Numbered from the stretch's first letter, positions 18,223-27,943 are shown. The stretch is 64,000 bases of DNA from Echinicola vietnamensis DSM 17526 (GCF_000325705.1 NC_019904.1:3474001-3538000), one strand, 5' to 3'. Numbers and translations: made by a program. Notes: generated from the letters alone by a model not told the origin.

Positions 18223-18654
18223 ATGAAAAAGTTATTACTTGTATTTTCCGTATTTCTGATTTCCTATAGCCTCCAGGCACAGGAAGTTGGTGTTCGCTTT
18301 GGAGAAGGAGCAAACAATGTTGCCATTGACGGGATATTCTCCGTGGGAGAATTCAGCCGTGTCCATGGTGACATAAGTTTTGGTGATGGTGTGGGGCTTG
18401 ATTTGCTCTATGATTTCCTTTATAGACCTTTTCCTGAGGCAGATGGGTTGGATTGGTACGTAGGTGTTGGACCTTCGTTTTATTTTAATGATCCGTTCTT
18501 TTTTGGTGTGTCAGGTGAAATAGGTTTGGAGTATCATTTTGATTTCCCCTTGGCGATTGGTCTTGATTGGCGTCCCACCTTCTGGATCGTCGAAGACACG
18601 GATTTTAGTGCCAACTACTTTGGGCTCAATGTCCGTTATGTGATAGGAAGATAG
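18223..18654 (+). CDS. Small outer-membrane beta-barrel-like protein
   Basis: This is a protein of 143 residues with a clear signal peptide ending at about residue 19 (SYSLQAQ). The mature part alternates hydrophobic and glycine/aromatic residues (VGVGPSFYF, GLEYHFDFPLAIGLDW, YFGLNVRYVIGR) and ends with an aromatic/arginine strand, as small outer-membrane barrels do. It carries many acidic residues. No family could be named. The gene stands alone and is closed by a strong terminator. Confidence 0.75.
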   Translation: MKKLLLVFSVFLISYSLQAQEVGVRFGEGANNVAIDGIFSVGEFSRVHGDISFGDGVGLDLLYDFLYRPFPEADGLDWYVGVGPSFYFNDPFFFGVSGEIGLEYHFDFPLAIGLDWRPTFWIVEDTDFSANYFGLNVRYVIGR

Positions 18655-18673
18655 CACTTAATTAATAAGCAAC

Positions 18674-18731
18674 AGGGCTGTAAAATAGTAGACCATCAAG
18701 GATGGTAATGGCTATTTTACAGCCTTTTTTT
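18674..18731 (+). terminator. Intrinsic terminator after the small barrel gene
   Basis: The arms GGCTGTAAAATAG and CTATTTTACAGCC form a long stem, followed by seven T on the plus strand. The loop contains an extra small inverted pair (ACCATC / GATGGT). Confidence 0.88.
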
Positions 18732-18774
18732 ATGTTGTTGGTTAAAAAAAGATCAAGCGGAAAAGTTGGGGACC

Positions 18775-19206
18775 ACCAGTTTTACTTAATGGCATAATCA
18801 ATAAAAATGCCACTAAGGCACAAGGGCACCAAGCGCATGTTGGACCTGCATGGAAAGGAAATTGAATTGCTATGAGTCCAGATTCGCTGTGGCTTAAGCA
18901 AGCACCCTGTCTGTGTATATCCTTGTTCATCCGTGGCCTCAGAGATATAGCTTGATCCGTAAAATCAGGGATAAATAAAAATGCCACCAAGCCCCAAAGG
19001 GGCGACACATTCTTAGCCATGGGCGAAGCCCATGGTAAATTTGCCCACCCAACGTTTTCCGTTTTAGCCGCACTTCTATCCCTATTCTCCGCAACTTCCC
19101 GCTAAAACCTGTTCAGTGCCAATGGGGGAAACCATCATTTAACGTGGTGAAATTTTCTTTCATAGAAACATTTCAACATTCATCCCCCAGAGATATGGCT
19201 TGATAC
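18775..19206. repeat. Repeat cluster B (inverted relative of cluster A)
   Basis: This stretch holds a module 1 relative (18808-18938) and a module 2 relative (18990-19204), both inverted with respect to cluster A at 8.7-9.0 kb. Read on the minus strand, module 2 comes first and module 1 second, the reverse of the order in cluster A. Shared stretches include AGCGGGAAGTTG, GCGGCTAAAACGGAAAACGT, ATGAAAGAAAATTTCAC and the hairpin CCATGGGCTTCGCCCATGG. A reading frame through it (18742-19020, minus) is not protein-like. Confidence 0.75.
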
Positions 19207-19245
19207 AAAAAAAGCCCGGATGGGTATACACCATCCAGGCTTCTG
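19207..19245 (-). terminator. Intrinsic terminator after the 1-Cys peroxiredoxin gene
   Basis: On the minus strand the stem AAGCCTGGATGG / CCATCCGGGCTT (one mismatch) is followed by seven T. Confidence 0.85.
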
Positions 19246-19264
19246 TCAAGCTATAAAATGATCA

Positions 19265-19903
19265 TTAATCAATGTTTGGCTGCGGTGTGGTCCTCAAATA
19301 GGGTTTGATTTCCTTATGGCCTTTAGGGAATTTGGTTGGGATTTCCTCATTGGTGATGGCAGGAGCAATAACCACGTCTTCCCCGTGCTGCCAGTTTGCT
19401 GGTGTGGCCACGGAATAATTCGCTGTTAATTGAAGCGAATCAATTACCCTTAATAGCTCATTGAAGTTTCTGCCGGTACTGGCAGGATAGGTGATGATCA
19501 ATTTAATCTTTTTGTCTGGGCCGATGATAAAAACGGATCTTACCGTAAGTTTCTCATTGGCATTGGGGTGGATCATATCATAAAGCTCAGAAACTTTTCG
19601 GTCTTCATCGGCAATGATGGGGTAGTTGACCTCAGTTTGTTGTGTTTCGTTGATGTCCTTGACCCAGCCATGATGGCTATCAATGCCGTCCACACTTAGG
19701 GCGATCATTTTGACATTCCTTTTTTCAAATTCACCTTTCAATTTTGCTGCTGTACCAAGCTCTGTCGTACAAACGGGTGTGTAATCTGCTGGGTGGGAAA
19801 ACAAAATGCCCCATCCGTCACCTAAATATTCATACAAATTGATTTTTCCGGCTGTACTTTCAGCGGTAAAATCCGGTGCGGTGTCTCCTAATCTTAATGA
19901 CAT
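19265..19903 (-). CDS. 1-Cys peroxiredoxin (Prx6/AhpC-TSA type)
   Basis: This is a peroxidase of 212 residues. The peroxidatic Cys45 lies in HPADYTPVCTTELG, the hallmark of the Prx6 group. It is the only cysteine in the protein, so the resolving thiol must come from a partner such as glutathione, another low-molecular-weight thiol or thioredoxin. The conserved arginine region LTVRSVFIIGPDKKIK and the C-terminal dimerisation domain (VATPANWQHGEDVVI) are present. The gene is monocistronic with its own terminator. It differs from the two Bcp proteins elsewhere in the window. Confidence 0.94.
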   Translation of the reverse strand: MSLRLGDTAPDFTAESTAGKINLYEYLGDGWGILFSHPADYTPVCTTELGTAAKLKGEFEKRNVKMIALSVDGIDSHHGWVKDINETQQTEVNYPIIADEDRKVSELYDMIHPNANEKLTVRSVFIIGPDKKIKLIITYPASTGRNFNELLRVIDSLQLTANYSVATPANWQHGEDVVIAPAITNEEIPTKFPKGHKEIKPYLRTTPQPNID

Positions 19904-20083
19904 AGTGATAAAATTTTTTATGGTTAAATATAAACTCTATAGGTTTTGTAGGAAAACGAGATTTTCCTAAAGAAAGTTTACTAAAATCCGACAAAAATCC
20001 GAAACTTGCGAGCCTTTTTAAAAAGGCAAGACACAAATAATTGGATCAAAGGCAAGAATTCGATGGGGTTTGCTGCTGAACAA

Positions 20084-21265
20084 TCAATTTTCATCAATTG
20101 ACTGCAAAATAATAGCACAGGCCTTTTCGATTTCTTCGTCGGTGATGGTCAAAGGTGGTGCGATCCGCATGCTGTCTTCACAAAACAAGAACCAATCCGT
20201 GATGATACCCAGCTCTATCGCTCTATCAATGATTGGTTTGAGGACTTCAAAAGCTTCAAATTTAACGGCCATCATCAGTCCTTTGTTTCGGATTTCTTGG
20301 ATTTTGGGATGGTTGAGGTGTTTTTTGAACAGGTTGGCTTTACGCTCGACATGTTGAATGAGCTTCTCATCCCTCAGGATGTCAATGGTGGCCAGTGCGG
20401 CAGCACAGCTGACCGGATGACCGCCAAAAGTGGTGATATGGCCCAGCAAAGGATTGTTTTTAAATACTGACATGATAGACTGTGGGGCAATAAAGGCCCC
20501 GATGGGCATACCACCGCCCATGCCTTTGGCACAGACCACGATGTCTGGGACAATGTCATAATGCTGAAATGCCCAGAACTTCCCTGTTCGACCAAATCCA
20601 GCCTGTATTTCGTCCAAAATGAGTAAAGTGCCGGTTTCATCGCAGCGGTGTCGAAGGGCTTTGAAGTATTCCTTGGTCCCTACACGAATACCGGCTTCTC
20701 CTTGTACGGTTTCCACCATGATGGCGGCAGTTTCTTCTGTAATCTGATCCAGTTGGTCCGGCTCATTAAAATCGAGGTGTCGAATCCCCGGCAAGAGCGG
20801 GCGATAAGCCCTTTTGAAAATTTCATTTCCGCCCACAGAGAGGGCGCCATGAGATGAACCATGGTACGCATTGACACAGCTGAGGATTTCCCGTCTTCCA
20901 GTGTACCTTTTGGCCAGTTTAAGGGCGCCTTCTACCGCTTCACTTCCGCTGTTGACCAGGTATACATTATCGAGTTTTTTAGGCAAGGTGTCGGTGAGGG
21001 CTTTGGCCAGTTGGGTTTGCGGAGATTGAACATATTCCCCATAAACCATCAAGTGCATGTATTTGTCCAGCTGATCTTGGATGGCCTTGAGGACTTTTGG
21101 ATGTCGGTGGCCGACATTACTTACCCCAATGCCCGATATCAGGTCAATGTACTTTTCACCCTTAGGACCATACATGTATATTCCCTCCGCTTTTTCTATT
21201 TCGATGAGCAATGGGAAATCGGTGGTTTGTGCAAGGTTGGATAAAAAGAGTTGACGGTTGTTCAT
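20084..21265 (-). CDS. Class III PLP-dependent aminotransferase
   Basis: This is an aminotransferase of 393 residues in the acetylornithine/ornithine/GABA aminotransferase group. The phosphate-binding motif NSGSEA lies at residues 105-110, AYHGSSHG at about 133-140, the pyridine-contacting Asp219 in LILDEIQAGFGRTG, and the Schiff-base Lys247 in CAKGMGGGMPIG. The amino donor and acceptor cannot be deduced. No arginine-biosynthesis genes are nearby, so a catabolic omega- or ornithine-aminotransferase-like role is as likely as ArgD. A 16-base perfect palindrome (20012-20027) lies 57 bases downstream and may end the transcript. Confidence 0.92.
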   Translation of the reverse strand: MNNRQLFLSNLAQTTDFPLLIEIEKAEGIYMYGPKGEKYIDLISGIGVSNVGHRHPKVLKAIQDQLDKYMHLMVYGEYVQSPQTQLAKALTDTLPKKLDNVYLVNSGSEAVEGALKLAKRYTGRREILSCVNAYHGSSHGALSVGGNEIFKRAYRPLLPGIRHLDFNEPDQLDQITEETAAIMVETVQGEAGIRVGTKEYFKALRHRCDETGTLLILDEIQAGFGRTGKFWAFQHYDIVPDIVVCAKGMGGGMPIGAFIAPQSIMSVFKNNPLLGHITTFGGHPVSCAAALATIDILRDEKLIQHVERKANLFKKHLNHPKIQEIRNKGLMMAVKFEAFEVLKPIIDRAIELGIITDWFLFCEDSMRIAPPLTITDEEIEKACAIILQSIDEN

Positions 21266-21581
21266 CTGATCAAATGGTTGATTTATGAATCCAAAATTAA
21301 GGGCTTTTGGTTAGAAATTAGTGAAAATGGAGCAGCGATTCCATGATGTCTGCCAGAAATGCAGCCTTTTTTCCTTTTTATGCAAGGATGCTTCAAAATG
21401 CTTAGCCCATTGCATGGTGGAGCTCTTGTTTACAGATGTTGGAGGTAATGGTTAGCCCTACACCAAGGTATATCATCAGTCCAAGAGGAAATTTGGGCTG
21501 ATAATCGCAAGAAATGTGTGGTAATATCTACATAATGTATTTTATTTGGGGAAATATTACACACTAAGTTTTTATCCCAGC
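21266..21581. other. Divergent intergenic gap, aminotransferase / reductase
   Basis: These 316 bases lie between divergently transcribed genes. Nothing beyond expected promoter sequence was recognised. Confidence 0.4.
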
Positions 21582-22715
21582 ATGAGTTATTTTGATGTTG
21601 CCATCATCGGAAGTGGTCCGGCAGGCGCCTCTGCTGCCTACCGCTTGGCAGAACAGGGCATTTCTACTGTTTTGATTGAGAAGGAGACGCTTCCTCGCTA
21701 CAAAACCTGTGGTGGCGGCTTTGTGTATCGTGGAAGGCGAAGGTTACCATACGATATTTCCGAGGTGGTGGAGCGGGAGTTTAAGCAGATCAGCCTTTAT
21801 TTTGAGGATGAAGCGATGATGCTTACCACAAAAAGGGATGTGCCGGTGATCAGCATGGTGATGCGGGATGATTTTGACAGCTTTATCATCAAAAAGGCAA
21901 AAGAAAAGGGTGTATTGGTCAAAGATGGCCATAAATTGACAGGAATTACCTTTGGCGATGTGCCTGTTTTACACACTGATCAAGGGGATGTTCAGGCCAA
22001 GATGATCATTGCTGCAGACGGAGCATTGAGCCCTACTGCAAAAATGGCGGGCTGGAAAGAAACCAGGACCTTGATTCCCGCCTTAGAATATGAGGTGGAA
22101 GTGAATGCTGCAGATTTTGAGCGATTATCCAAAGAGGTTCGTTTTGATGTGGATACCATTCCTTATGGATATGCTTGGAGTTTTCCGAAGGAAAATCACC
22201 TTTCCTTAGGTGTTGCTTCTGCGAGGAAAGTACGGATTGACCTCAAGGCACATTACCGAAACTACCTTACTAAGTTGGGCATCACGGAGGTGATCAGCGA
22301 AAAGGCGCATGGTTTTCAGATTCCAGTAGCCCCACGTACCGACGGGTTTTATCGAAACAAGGTGTTTTTGATCGGTGATGCAGCGGGATTTGCAGACCCT
22401 ATTACAGCGGAAGGAATTTCCAATGCACTATTAAGTGGAGAGATGGTAGTGTCGGCCATGGTAAATGCAAACTTGGATCCTGACAAAGCAGGTGCCCTAT
22501 ATGAAAGCAAGCTGGAGGAAGAGTTGCTGCCAGAGATCCTTACAGGAGTAAAGGTCTCCAAATGGTTTTACAGCCAACGCAAGATTCGCAATTTTCTCAT
22601 GAAGCGCTATGGTGATTATTTTATTTCCGCCATGACTGATGTGTTTATTGGAGAGCGAAGCTATCCGAAGGATTTGATGAAAAGCCTGAAGAGGAAAGTA
22701 AGGGAATTGGTTTAA
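21582..22715 (+). CDS. Geranylgeranyl-reductase-family FAD oxidoreductase
   Basis: This is a flavoprotein of 377 residues. The N-terminal FAD-binding motif IIGSGPAGASAA (about residues 8-19) is followed by LPRYKTCGGG (37-46), the PxxKxCGG signature of the geranylgeranyl reductase family. The second FAD motif is VFLIGDAAGFADPITAEGI. Relatives reduce isoprenoid double bonds or act on polyketide-like substrates; the substrate here is unknown. The ATG at 21582 is used because MSYFDVAIIG puts the first beta strand directly at the start. The frame to 21546 opens with TTG and adds an unsupported leader. Confidence 0.9.
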   Translation: MSYFDVAIIGSGPAGASAAYRLAEQGISTVLIEKETLPRYKTCGGGFVYRGRRRLPYDISEVVEREFKQISLYFEDEAMMLTTKRDVPVISMVMRDDFDSFIIKKAKEKGVLVKDGHKLTGITFGDVPVLHTDQGDVQAKMIIAADGALSPTAKMAGWKETRTLIPALEYEVEVNAADFERLSKEVRFDVDTIPYGYAWSFPKENHLSLGVASARKVRIDLKAHYRNYLTKLGITEVISEKAHGFQIPVAPRTDGFYRNKVFLIGDAAGFADPITAEGISNALLSGEMVVSAMVNANLDPDKAGALYESKLEEELLPEILTGVKVSKWFYSQRKIRNFLMKRYGDYFISAMTDVFIGERSYPKDLMKSLKRKVRELV

Positions 22716-23029
22716 GTGTCTTAACACAAGAGCAATAGGTTTTAGGGAAAGTAGATGATGCTTTGGGGGAAGTTTATCCAGAAGTTTTCCATTGGCTAAG
22801 TAGTGTAATGGGGTGTTTTTTAGCATTATGGTTATGCCTTTGAGCGGTAATCTTTTCTTGGCTACTAAGCGCTACGCGGTGCATAGGTTCATGAAGAGGA
22901 TTGTATGGATGAGGGCGATAAAACAACCAATAACCACCAAAATGAAGCCAGTCGTAACTTTACCTTTTCATTTTAGCCCAAAACCCTTAACTTCCACTTT
23001 TATAAATAATAATAAAACCCAACCGTACA
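22716..23029. other. Intergenic gap upstream of the DUF1080 gene
   Basis: These 314 bases contain an open frame (22813 onward) that runs into the DUF1080 gene in another frame and shows no protein signature. No RNA or terminator was recognised. Confidence 0.4.
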
Positions 23030-23785
23030 ATGAAATTAAACCTATTGTTTCCTGTATTAGCAGGAAGTATGCTGGCAGTGCCGGTAATGGCGCAGCATGA
23101 TCCAATCCAATTGCCCCCTCAAGCTACAGAAGTATGGGAACCAGTGCCTCCCGTCGTTACACCAGGTGAAGAGAATCACATGCCCCCTTCAGATGCCATA
23201 GTGCTTTTTGACGGTAGTGACCTGAGCGCATGGAAAAGTGTCAAAACTGGCGGAGAAGCAGAGTGGACCGTCCATGATGGAATATTTACCGTCAAGCCGG
23301 GCACAGGCGAAATAGCGACAAAAGAGAAGTTTGGAGATGTGCAGGTACATATCGAATGGAAAGCACCGGATGTCGTAAAAGGTGAAGGCCAGGGCAGAGG
23401 AAACAGTGGATTGTTTTTTTGCGAGCGTTATGAAGTACAGATTTTGGATTCTTATCAAAACCGTACCTATTCCAACGGCCAAGCGGCTTCACTGTATAAA
23501 GAAGGTATTCCTTTGGCCAATGCCATGCGTTCTCCGCAAGAATGGAATACTTACGATGTGTTTTTTACTGCCCCGCGATTCAATAAAGATGGGATGGTCA
23601 TTTCTCCAGCTTACGTGACCGTTATCCATAATGGAGTACTAGTGCAAAACCACTATGAAGTAAAAGGATCTACTGCGTATATTGGCGTTCATAAGTACGA
23701 AGCACATGAAACTGAATTACCGATCAAACTTCAGGACCATGGTAATTTGGTGAACTTTAGGAATATCTGGGTAAGGAAGCTGTAA
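23030..23785 (+). CDS. Secreted DUF1080 protein (3-keto-disaccharide hydrolase-like)
   Basis: This is an exported protein of 251 residues with a signal peptide ending around residue 22 (AVPVMAQ). The mature part is one concanavalin-like jelly-roll domain of the DUF1080 family: VLFDGSDLSAWK near the start, FGDVQVHIEWKAP, GNSGLFFCERYEVQILDS and a final FRNIWVRKL strand. Some members hydrolyse 3-keto-glycosides made by Gfo/Idh/MocA oxidoreductases. The next gene, 105 bases downstream, encodes such an oxidoreductase with a Tat signal, so the two probably act together in the periplasm. Confidence 0.92.
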   Translation: MKLNLLFPVLAGSMLAVPVMAQHDPIQLPPQATEVWEPVPPVVTPGEENHMPPSDAIVLFDGSDLSAWKSVKTGGEAEWTVHDGIFTVKPGTGEIATKEKFGDVQVHIEWKAPDVVKGEGQGRGNSGLFFCERYEVQILDSYQNRTYSNGQAASLYKEGIPLANAMRSPQEWNTYDVFFTAPRFNKDGMVISPAYVTVIHNGVLVQNHYEVKGSTAYIGVHKYEAHETELPIKLQDHGNLVNFRNIWVRKL

Positions 23786-23890
23786 ATGGACGATAAATAG
23801 TCCTTGCTGCCCTTTTGGTAGCGGACTGTGTACGACATACCGACCACAAGTACCCTAGAATTAAGCATTTTAACAACAAAATAACCTATC

Positions 23891-25219
23891 ATGTCATCAC
23901 GAAGAAGATTTTTACAAAACACCCTGCTGGCTTCAGCGGGGTTATCCATACCCTCTGTTCTTTCTGCCAAAGATTTTGGCCTGTTCACCCGGAGTATTCC
24001 TGCCAGTGACCAAATCAACGTCGGCCTTATTGGAGCCAATGGAATGGGGTGGTCCAATATGAATTCGTTTCTGAAAATGCCGCAGGTAAATTGTGTAGCC
24101 ATAGCGGATATAGACCAAGGTGTATTGGACAGACGGGCCGCAGATGTGGAAAAACTACGCGGCAAAAAGCCTACATTGTATAAGGATTACAGAAAGCTAT
24201 TAGAGGATAAAGAGGTAGATGTAGTAATCATTGGAACGCCTGATCATTGGCATTGTCTCACCCTGATCGACAGTTTGTCCGCAGGAAAGCATGCTTATGT
24301 AGAAAAGCCACTGGCCAATTCAATAGAGGAATGCAATCTCATGGTGAAAGCAGCAGATCGCTATGGGAAACTGGTGCAGGTAGGGCAGTGGCAACGAAGC
24401 GGTAACCAATATGACGACGCGATTTCTTTTGTAAAATCCGGCCAATTGGGAAATATCCGATTGGTGAAGTGCTGGGCGTACCAAGGGTGGATGAATCCGG
24501 TGCCCGTCAAGCCGAACAGCACCCCTCCTCCGGGCGTAGATTATAAGATGTGGCTAGGCCCTGCACCAGAGCGACCATTTAATGAAAATCGCTTTCACTT
24601 TAATTTTCGTTGGTTTTGGGACTATGCCGGAGGGTTGATGACCGACTGGGGGGTGCATGAAATAGACATTGCACTTTATGCTATGGGCGTAAGTGCTCCC
24701 AAATCGGTAATGGCTTCCGGGGGAAAACTCGCTTATCCAGATGATGCTTCCGAAACACCTGATACTTTGCAGACCGTCTATGAATATGATGGATTCAATA
24801 TGCTTTGGGAGCATGCCACGGGGATTGATGGAGGTAATTATGGATACACAGAAGGGATCGCCTTTATTGGCAATAATGCTACCTTGGTGGTCAATCGTGG
24901 TGGCTGGGAAATCATTGCCGAGAAAAAAGACGGGAAGTCGCTGATCGAGGGAATGGCCAGGGTAAAGCCTGAAGGCAATGCCTTGGACAAGCATACCGTG
25001 AATTTTGTGGAATCCATCAAAGCCAATGATGCGTCAAAGCTCCATTGTGGTATCGAGACAGGTAGTGTGGCCGCCATCAATGCCCACATGGGCAATATTG
25101 CTTATAAAACAGGAAAGAAAATCTATTGGGATGCTGAAAAAGGGCTATTTACCGATAAGGATGCCAATAAATTGGTAACGGCCAATTATCATAATGGATG
25201 GGAATTGCCGAAGGTATGA
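23891..25219 (+). CDS. Tat-exported Gfo/Idh/MocA-family oxidoreductase
   Basis: This is an NAD(P)-dependent sugar oxidoreductase of 442 residues. The N-terminus SSRRRFLQNTLLASAGL is a twin-arginine signal, so the enzyme would be exported with its cofactor bound. The Rossmann motif INVGLIGANGMG starts near residue 40. IGTPDHWHCL and the family hallmark HAYVEKPLANS (catalytic Lys) follow, then a C-terminal alpha/beta domain with FRWFWDYAGGLMTDWGVHEID. Related enzymes oxidise sugar hydroxyls or act on glycosides with tightly bound NAD. The pairing with the DUF1080 gene points to a 3-ketoglycoside route; this is inferred. Confidence 0.93.
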   Translation: MSSRRRFLQNTLLASAGLSIPSVLSAKDFGLFTRSIPASDQINVGLIGANGMGWSNMNSFLKMPQVNCVAIADIDQGVLDRRAADVEKLRGKKPTLYKDYRKLLEDKEVDVVIIGTPDHWHCLTLIDSLSAGKHAYVEKPLANSIEECNLMVKAADRYGKLVQVGQWQRSGNQYDDAISFVKSGQLGNIRLVKCWAYQGWMNPVPVKPNSTPPPGVDYKMWLGPAPERPFNENRFHFNFRWFWDYAGGLMTDWGVHEIDIALYAMGVSAPKSVMASGGKLAYPDDASETPDTLQTVYEYDGFNMLWEHATGIDGGNYGYTEGIAFIGNNATLVVNRGGWEIIAEKKDGKSLIEGMARVKPEGNALDKHTVNFVESIKANDASKLHCGIETGSVAAINAHMGNIAYKTGKKIYWDAEKGLFTDKDANKLVTANYHNGWELPKV

Positions 25220-25294
25220 TAGTGCTCGGTCAATCGCTTGGCTCATCATGATCGAGAAGTAGCCGCGAAAAAATCAATGGACCATTCCTCCCTG

Positions 25295-25348
25295 GCGATA
25301 GGAAAGAACTCGGTTTTACGTTTAAATTTCCCGAGTTCTTTCCCATCG
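25295..25348. terminator. Hairpin between convergent genes
   Basis: The arms GGAAAGAACTCGG (25301-25313) and CCGAGTTCTTTCC (25331-25343) pair perfectly, and the stem extends outward by CGAT/ATCG across one mismatch. It lies between the convergent oxidoreductase and TonB receptor genes and probably ends transcription both ways, though no long T run is present. Confidence 0.55.
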
Positions 25349-25406
25349 GCCAAATGAAAATGCTGGTGGAAGGTTGTTTACCTGATCTTAGCCACGAATT
25401 TCTTCC

Positions 25407-27869
25407 TTAAAATTCCTTGTCCCCAAATTCACTTTTAATAAAGCGAGCCTTATTTTTTATTCGGTTAAAGGTGTAACTGATGTTGAGCATAAACATGTCT
25501 ACTTCATACACGTAATTGGTGGTGGTATAAAATTCATTTTCAGACCATGTGGTGATACGCTGTTCGTTAGTGTGAAGCAGCCCCATGTCCATGTTGAGCC
25601 ATTGGAGGGATGTGCTGAGCCTGCCGTCCAGAAAGGTCTTGGTGACGGTGAGGTTGGGCGAGAAAAACCGGCTGTCCTCACCTTGGGCCGTTACGCGATC
25701 CGAAAGGTAATTGAGGGACCATTGCAGGTTCAGGCTGGATGAAATATCGAAGGTGGTATTGGCATTAATGGAGTAAACCCAAGTGGAAGCATCGACAGGA
25801 CGATCATCAAATGCTCCTTTGATGTGGTATTTGTACAAATTGCCGCCGGCAAACAGTTTCCACCATGAGGTGGGGGCTAGCGCTATGCCTGTTTCTATAC
25901 CCAAGGATGTGCCCGACCCTACATTTGAATATATCCGGTTTAGAATGGTGTCATTGTAAATGGTATTTACTCGATTTACCAGGTTTTTAATATCACTATA
26001 GTAGGCTGTTGCGTAAAAGGAATGATCTCCAAAATCCTTGATGACGCCTAATTCCACCAAATCCACAAATTCGGGCAGCAAGGTGGGATCGCCTTGTTCG
26101 AGTGTTTCGGAATGCTCTCGCTCGGGAAAAGGGTTCATTTTGAAGGTGGTGGTACGCTGTACCCTTTTGGTATAAGCAGCTTTTAAGGTCAGTTCCTCAT
26201 TGACGTGGTATTGCAGGCTGGCAGAAGGAAATGGTTTTACAAAATCATAGGTGTAAGTGGTATCCACCATCCCGGCCTTGTCCTTCAGGGCTAACTCGCG
26301 GTCCATGTACTCGAGCCTTACACCGGCCGAGTAAGACCATTTTCCTTTTTCACCGGAAAGCAACCCATAGGCGGAATGGATCTGCCGAGTAAGGTTCACA
26401 TTGCTGGAAAAGTCAGGAACAAGTTCCCATATCCCCGTTTCAGTGTTTTTTCTTTCATAGACAAAGTCACCGGTATGGTTTAGGTTTCTAAATTGGTATC
26501 CCGTCTCAAACGTTCCGATTTTCCAAGGAGCAGCCGTATAGTCCGTTTGGAAGCGTATGCCATGCAGTGGATTATCGTTGGTGTTATACTCATCTTGATA
26601 AACTACATCTATGTCTGGATAGCCTAGGTTTCGATTGGTAGTCGGCCCACCGAGCATGGTATATTCATATAAGAAAGAAGAACTTAATTTGGAGGCATTG
26701 GTAAAGGTGTGTTCGTAATCAAAACTTCCGATTACGAAGTCACTCCGTCTGATTCGCAGGTTTTCATTGTAATACTGCATTTGGTAAATTTCCTCATCAT
26801 CTACCACTGCGTGATTGTCATAATAAATGATATCTGCTGTTCGATCTTTGCTTCTTTTACCGGCATATAGCCCCAAGCTGAACAGGTCCTGTTTGGAAGG
26901 GGTATACCCAAGGGTCAACCTCCCCGAATACATTTCCTCGTCAAAACTCCGCTCCCCATCGGAAGGGAAATAGGTGGTCGTATCGCCGCTAATGGTGTAA
27001 ACGTTACCCTCTCTACGACCAGCAAGGTCATTCCGGAGGTAACTGCCTCCTACAGACAGGTCCCAATCTCCTTGTCGGTGGTTGATGGTAAAATCAGCAC
27101 CATACCTTTTGGGGTTTACTTTGTTGTCATAGGATTGGATGCTAGGTAGTCCGATTTTAGTGTTGATTTGAACAAAGGTGCCGTCTTCAATGGGCTTAGA
27201 AGTGATGATATTTATCATTCCGGCTTTTCCTTCCGGATCGTATTTGGCAGAAGGGGCAGTGACCACTTCGATATTTTTGATACTGTTGGCTGGGATTTGG
27301 CTTAGAAATACACTAGGATCTGTTTGGATGGGTTTGTCGTTGACCATTATCACAAACCCTGTAGTGCCCCTTACGCTGATTTGTCCACTGGCGTCCATGC
27401 TGAGCCCAGGAAGGTTGCGAAGCAGGTCTGTGGCCGTTCCCCCTTTACTGGCTTCAAAGCTACTAGCCTCAAATACCTGCCGATCGATCTTGTGCATGGT
27501 CGTATAGCGATCGCCACTCACTTCTACTTGGCTCATCAACTGTTCATTGGGCGCCAAAGCAATGGGGTCCAACTGCTTTACTTGAGATTTTTGGACTGAA
27601 ATGGATGGCGTGTGAATGGTAAGGTACCCCAAGAAACTGACGGTCAGATAATAGGTGCCCCTGTCCAGTTCCATCAATTCATAATTTCCATTTTCATCGG
27701 TCACAGCTCCTTTGATCAAGGTACTGTCTGGTAGTCCATACAAGGCAATATTGGCATATTCCAATGGTGTTTTCTGGGATTGGTCAATGACAGTGCCTTT
27801 TAGCCCTGTTTGGGACATGGCGGGGGCCAAAACACATGAAAATATTATAGTGATTATAGCTTTGTTCAT
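25407..27869 (-). CDS. TonB-dependent outer-membrane receptor (carboxypeptidase-regulatory domain type)
   Basis: This is an outer-membrane receptor of 820 residues. A signal peptide (about 1-19, ending AMSQ) precedes a carboxypeptidase-regulatory-like beta-sandwich (LKGTVIDQSQKTPLEYANI ... GNYELMELDRGTYYLTVSFLGY). A plug domain follows (VMVNDKPIQTDPSVFLSQIPANSIKNI and TAPSAKYDPEGKAGMINI), then a long barrel. The barrel is of the OMP_b-brl_3 type, not SusC: it has no SusD partner and lacks the SusC plug signature. The ligand is unknown. It neighbours an AraC-type regulator 74 bases upstream on the same strand, a plausible controller. Confidence 0.9.
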   Translation of the reverse strand: MNKAIITIIFSCVLAPAMSQTGLKGTVIDQSQKTPLEYANIALYGLPDSTLIKGAVTDENGNYELMELDRGTYYLTVSFLGYLTIHTPSISVQKSQVKQLDPIALAPNEQLMSQVEVSGDRYTTMHKIDRQVFEASSFEASKGGTATDLLRNLPGLSMDASGQISVRGTTGFVIMVNDKPIQTDPSVFLSQIPANSIKNIEVVTAPSAKYDPEGKAGMINIITSKPIEDGTFVQINTKIGLPSIQSYDNKVNPKRYGADFTINHRQGDWDLSVGGSYLRNDLAGRREGNVYTISGDTTTYFPSDGERSFDEEMYSGRLTLGYTPSKQDLFSLGLYAGKRSKDRTADIIYYDNHAVVDDEEIYQMQYYNENLRIRRSDFVIGSFDYEHTFTNASKLSSSFLYEYTMLGGPTTNRNLGYPDIDVVYQDEYNTNDNPLHGIRFQTDYTAAPWKIGTFETGYQFRNLNHTGDFVYERKNTETGIWELVPDFSSNVNLTRQIHSAYGLLSGEKGKWSYSAGVRLEYMDRELALKDKAGMVDTTYTYDFVKPFPSASLQYHVNEELTLKAAYTKRVQRTTTFKMNPFPEREHSETLEQGDPTLLPEFVDLVELGVIKDFGDHSFYATAYYSDIKNLVNRVNTIYNDTILNRIYSNVGSGTSLGIETGIALAPTSWWKLFAGGNLYKYHIKGAFDDRPVDASTWVYSINANTTFDISSSLNLQWSLNYLSDRVTAQGEDSRFFSPNLTVTKTFLDGRLSTSLQWLNMDMGLLHTNEQRITTWSENEFYTTTNYVYEVDMFMLNISYTFNRIKNKARFIKSEFGDKEF

Positions 27870-27943
27870 GAAATGGTGTTTTACTGCAAAACAACTTTAT
27901 CCTAGGTAAATTTTACGGTAAATATGATCCGATTATGGTGAAA

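Noticed and set aside
18742..19020. 92-residue minus-strand reading frame in repeat cluster B
   Set aside because: Same reason: a frame through the repeat; the matching part of cluster A is not open in the same way.
20012..20027. Perfect 16-base palindrome GCCTTTTTAAAAAGGC
   Set aside because: It could end the aminotransferase transcript, but the stem is weak, mostly A-T and has no real loop; not called as a terminator.
22813..23100. 95-residue frame before the DUF1080 gene
   Set aside because: It runs into the DUF1080 signal peptide in another phase and has no signature.
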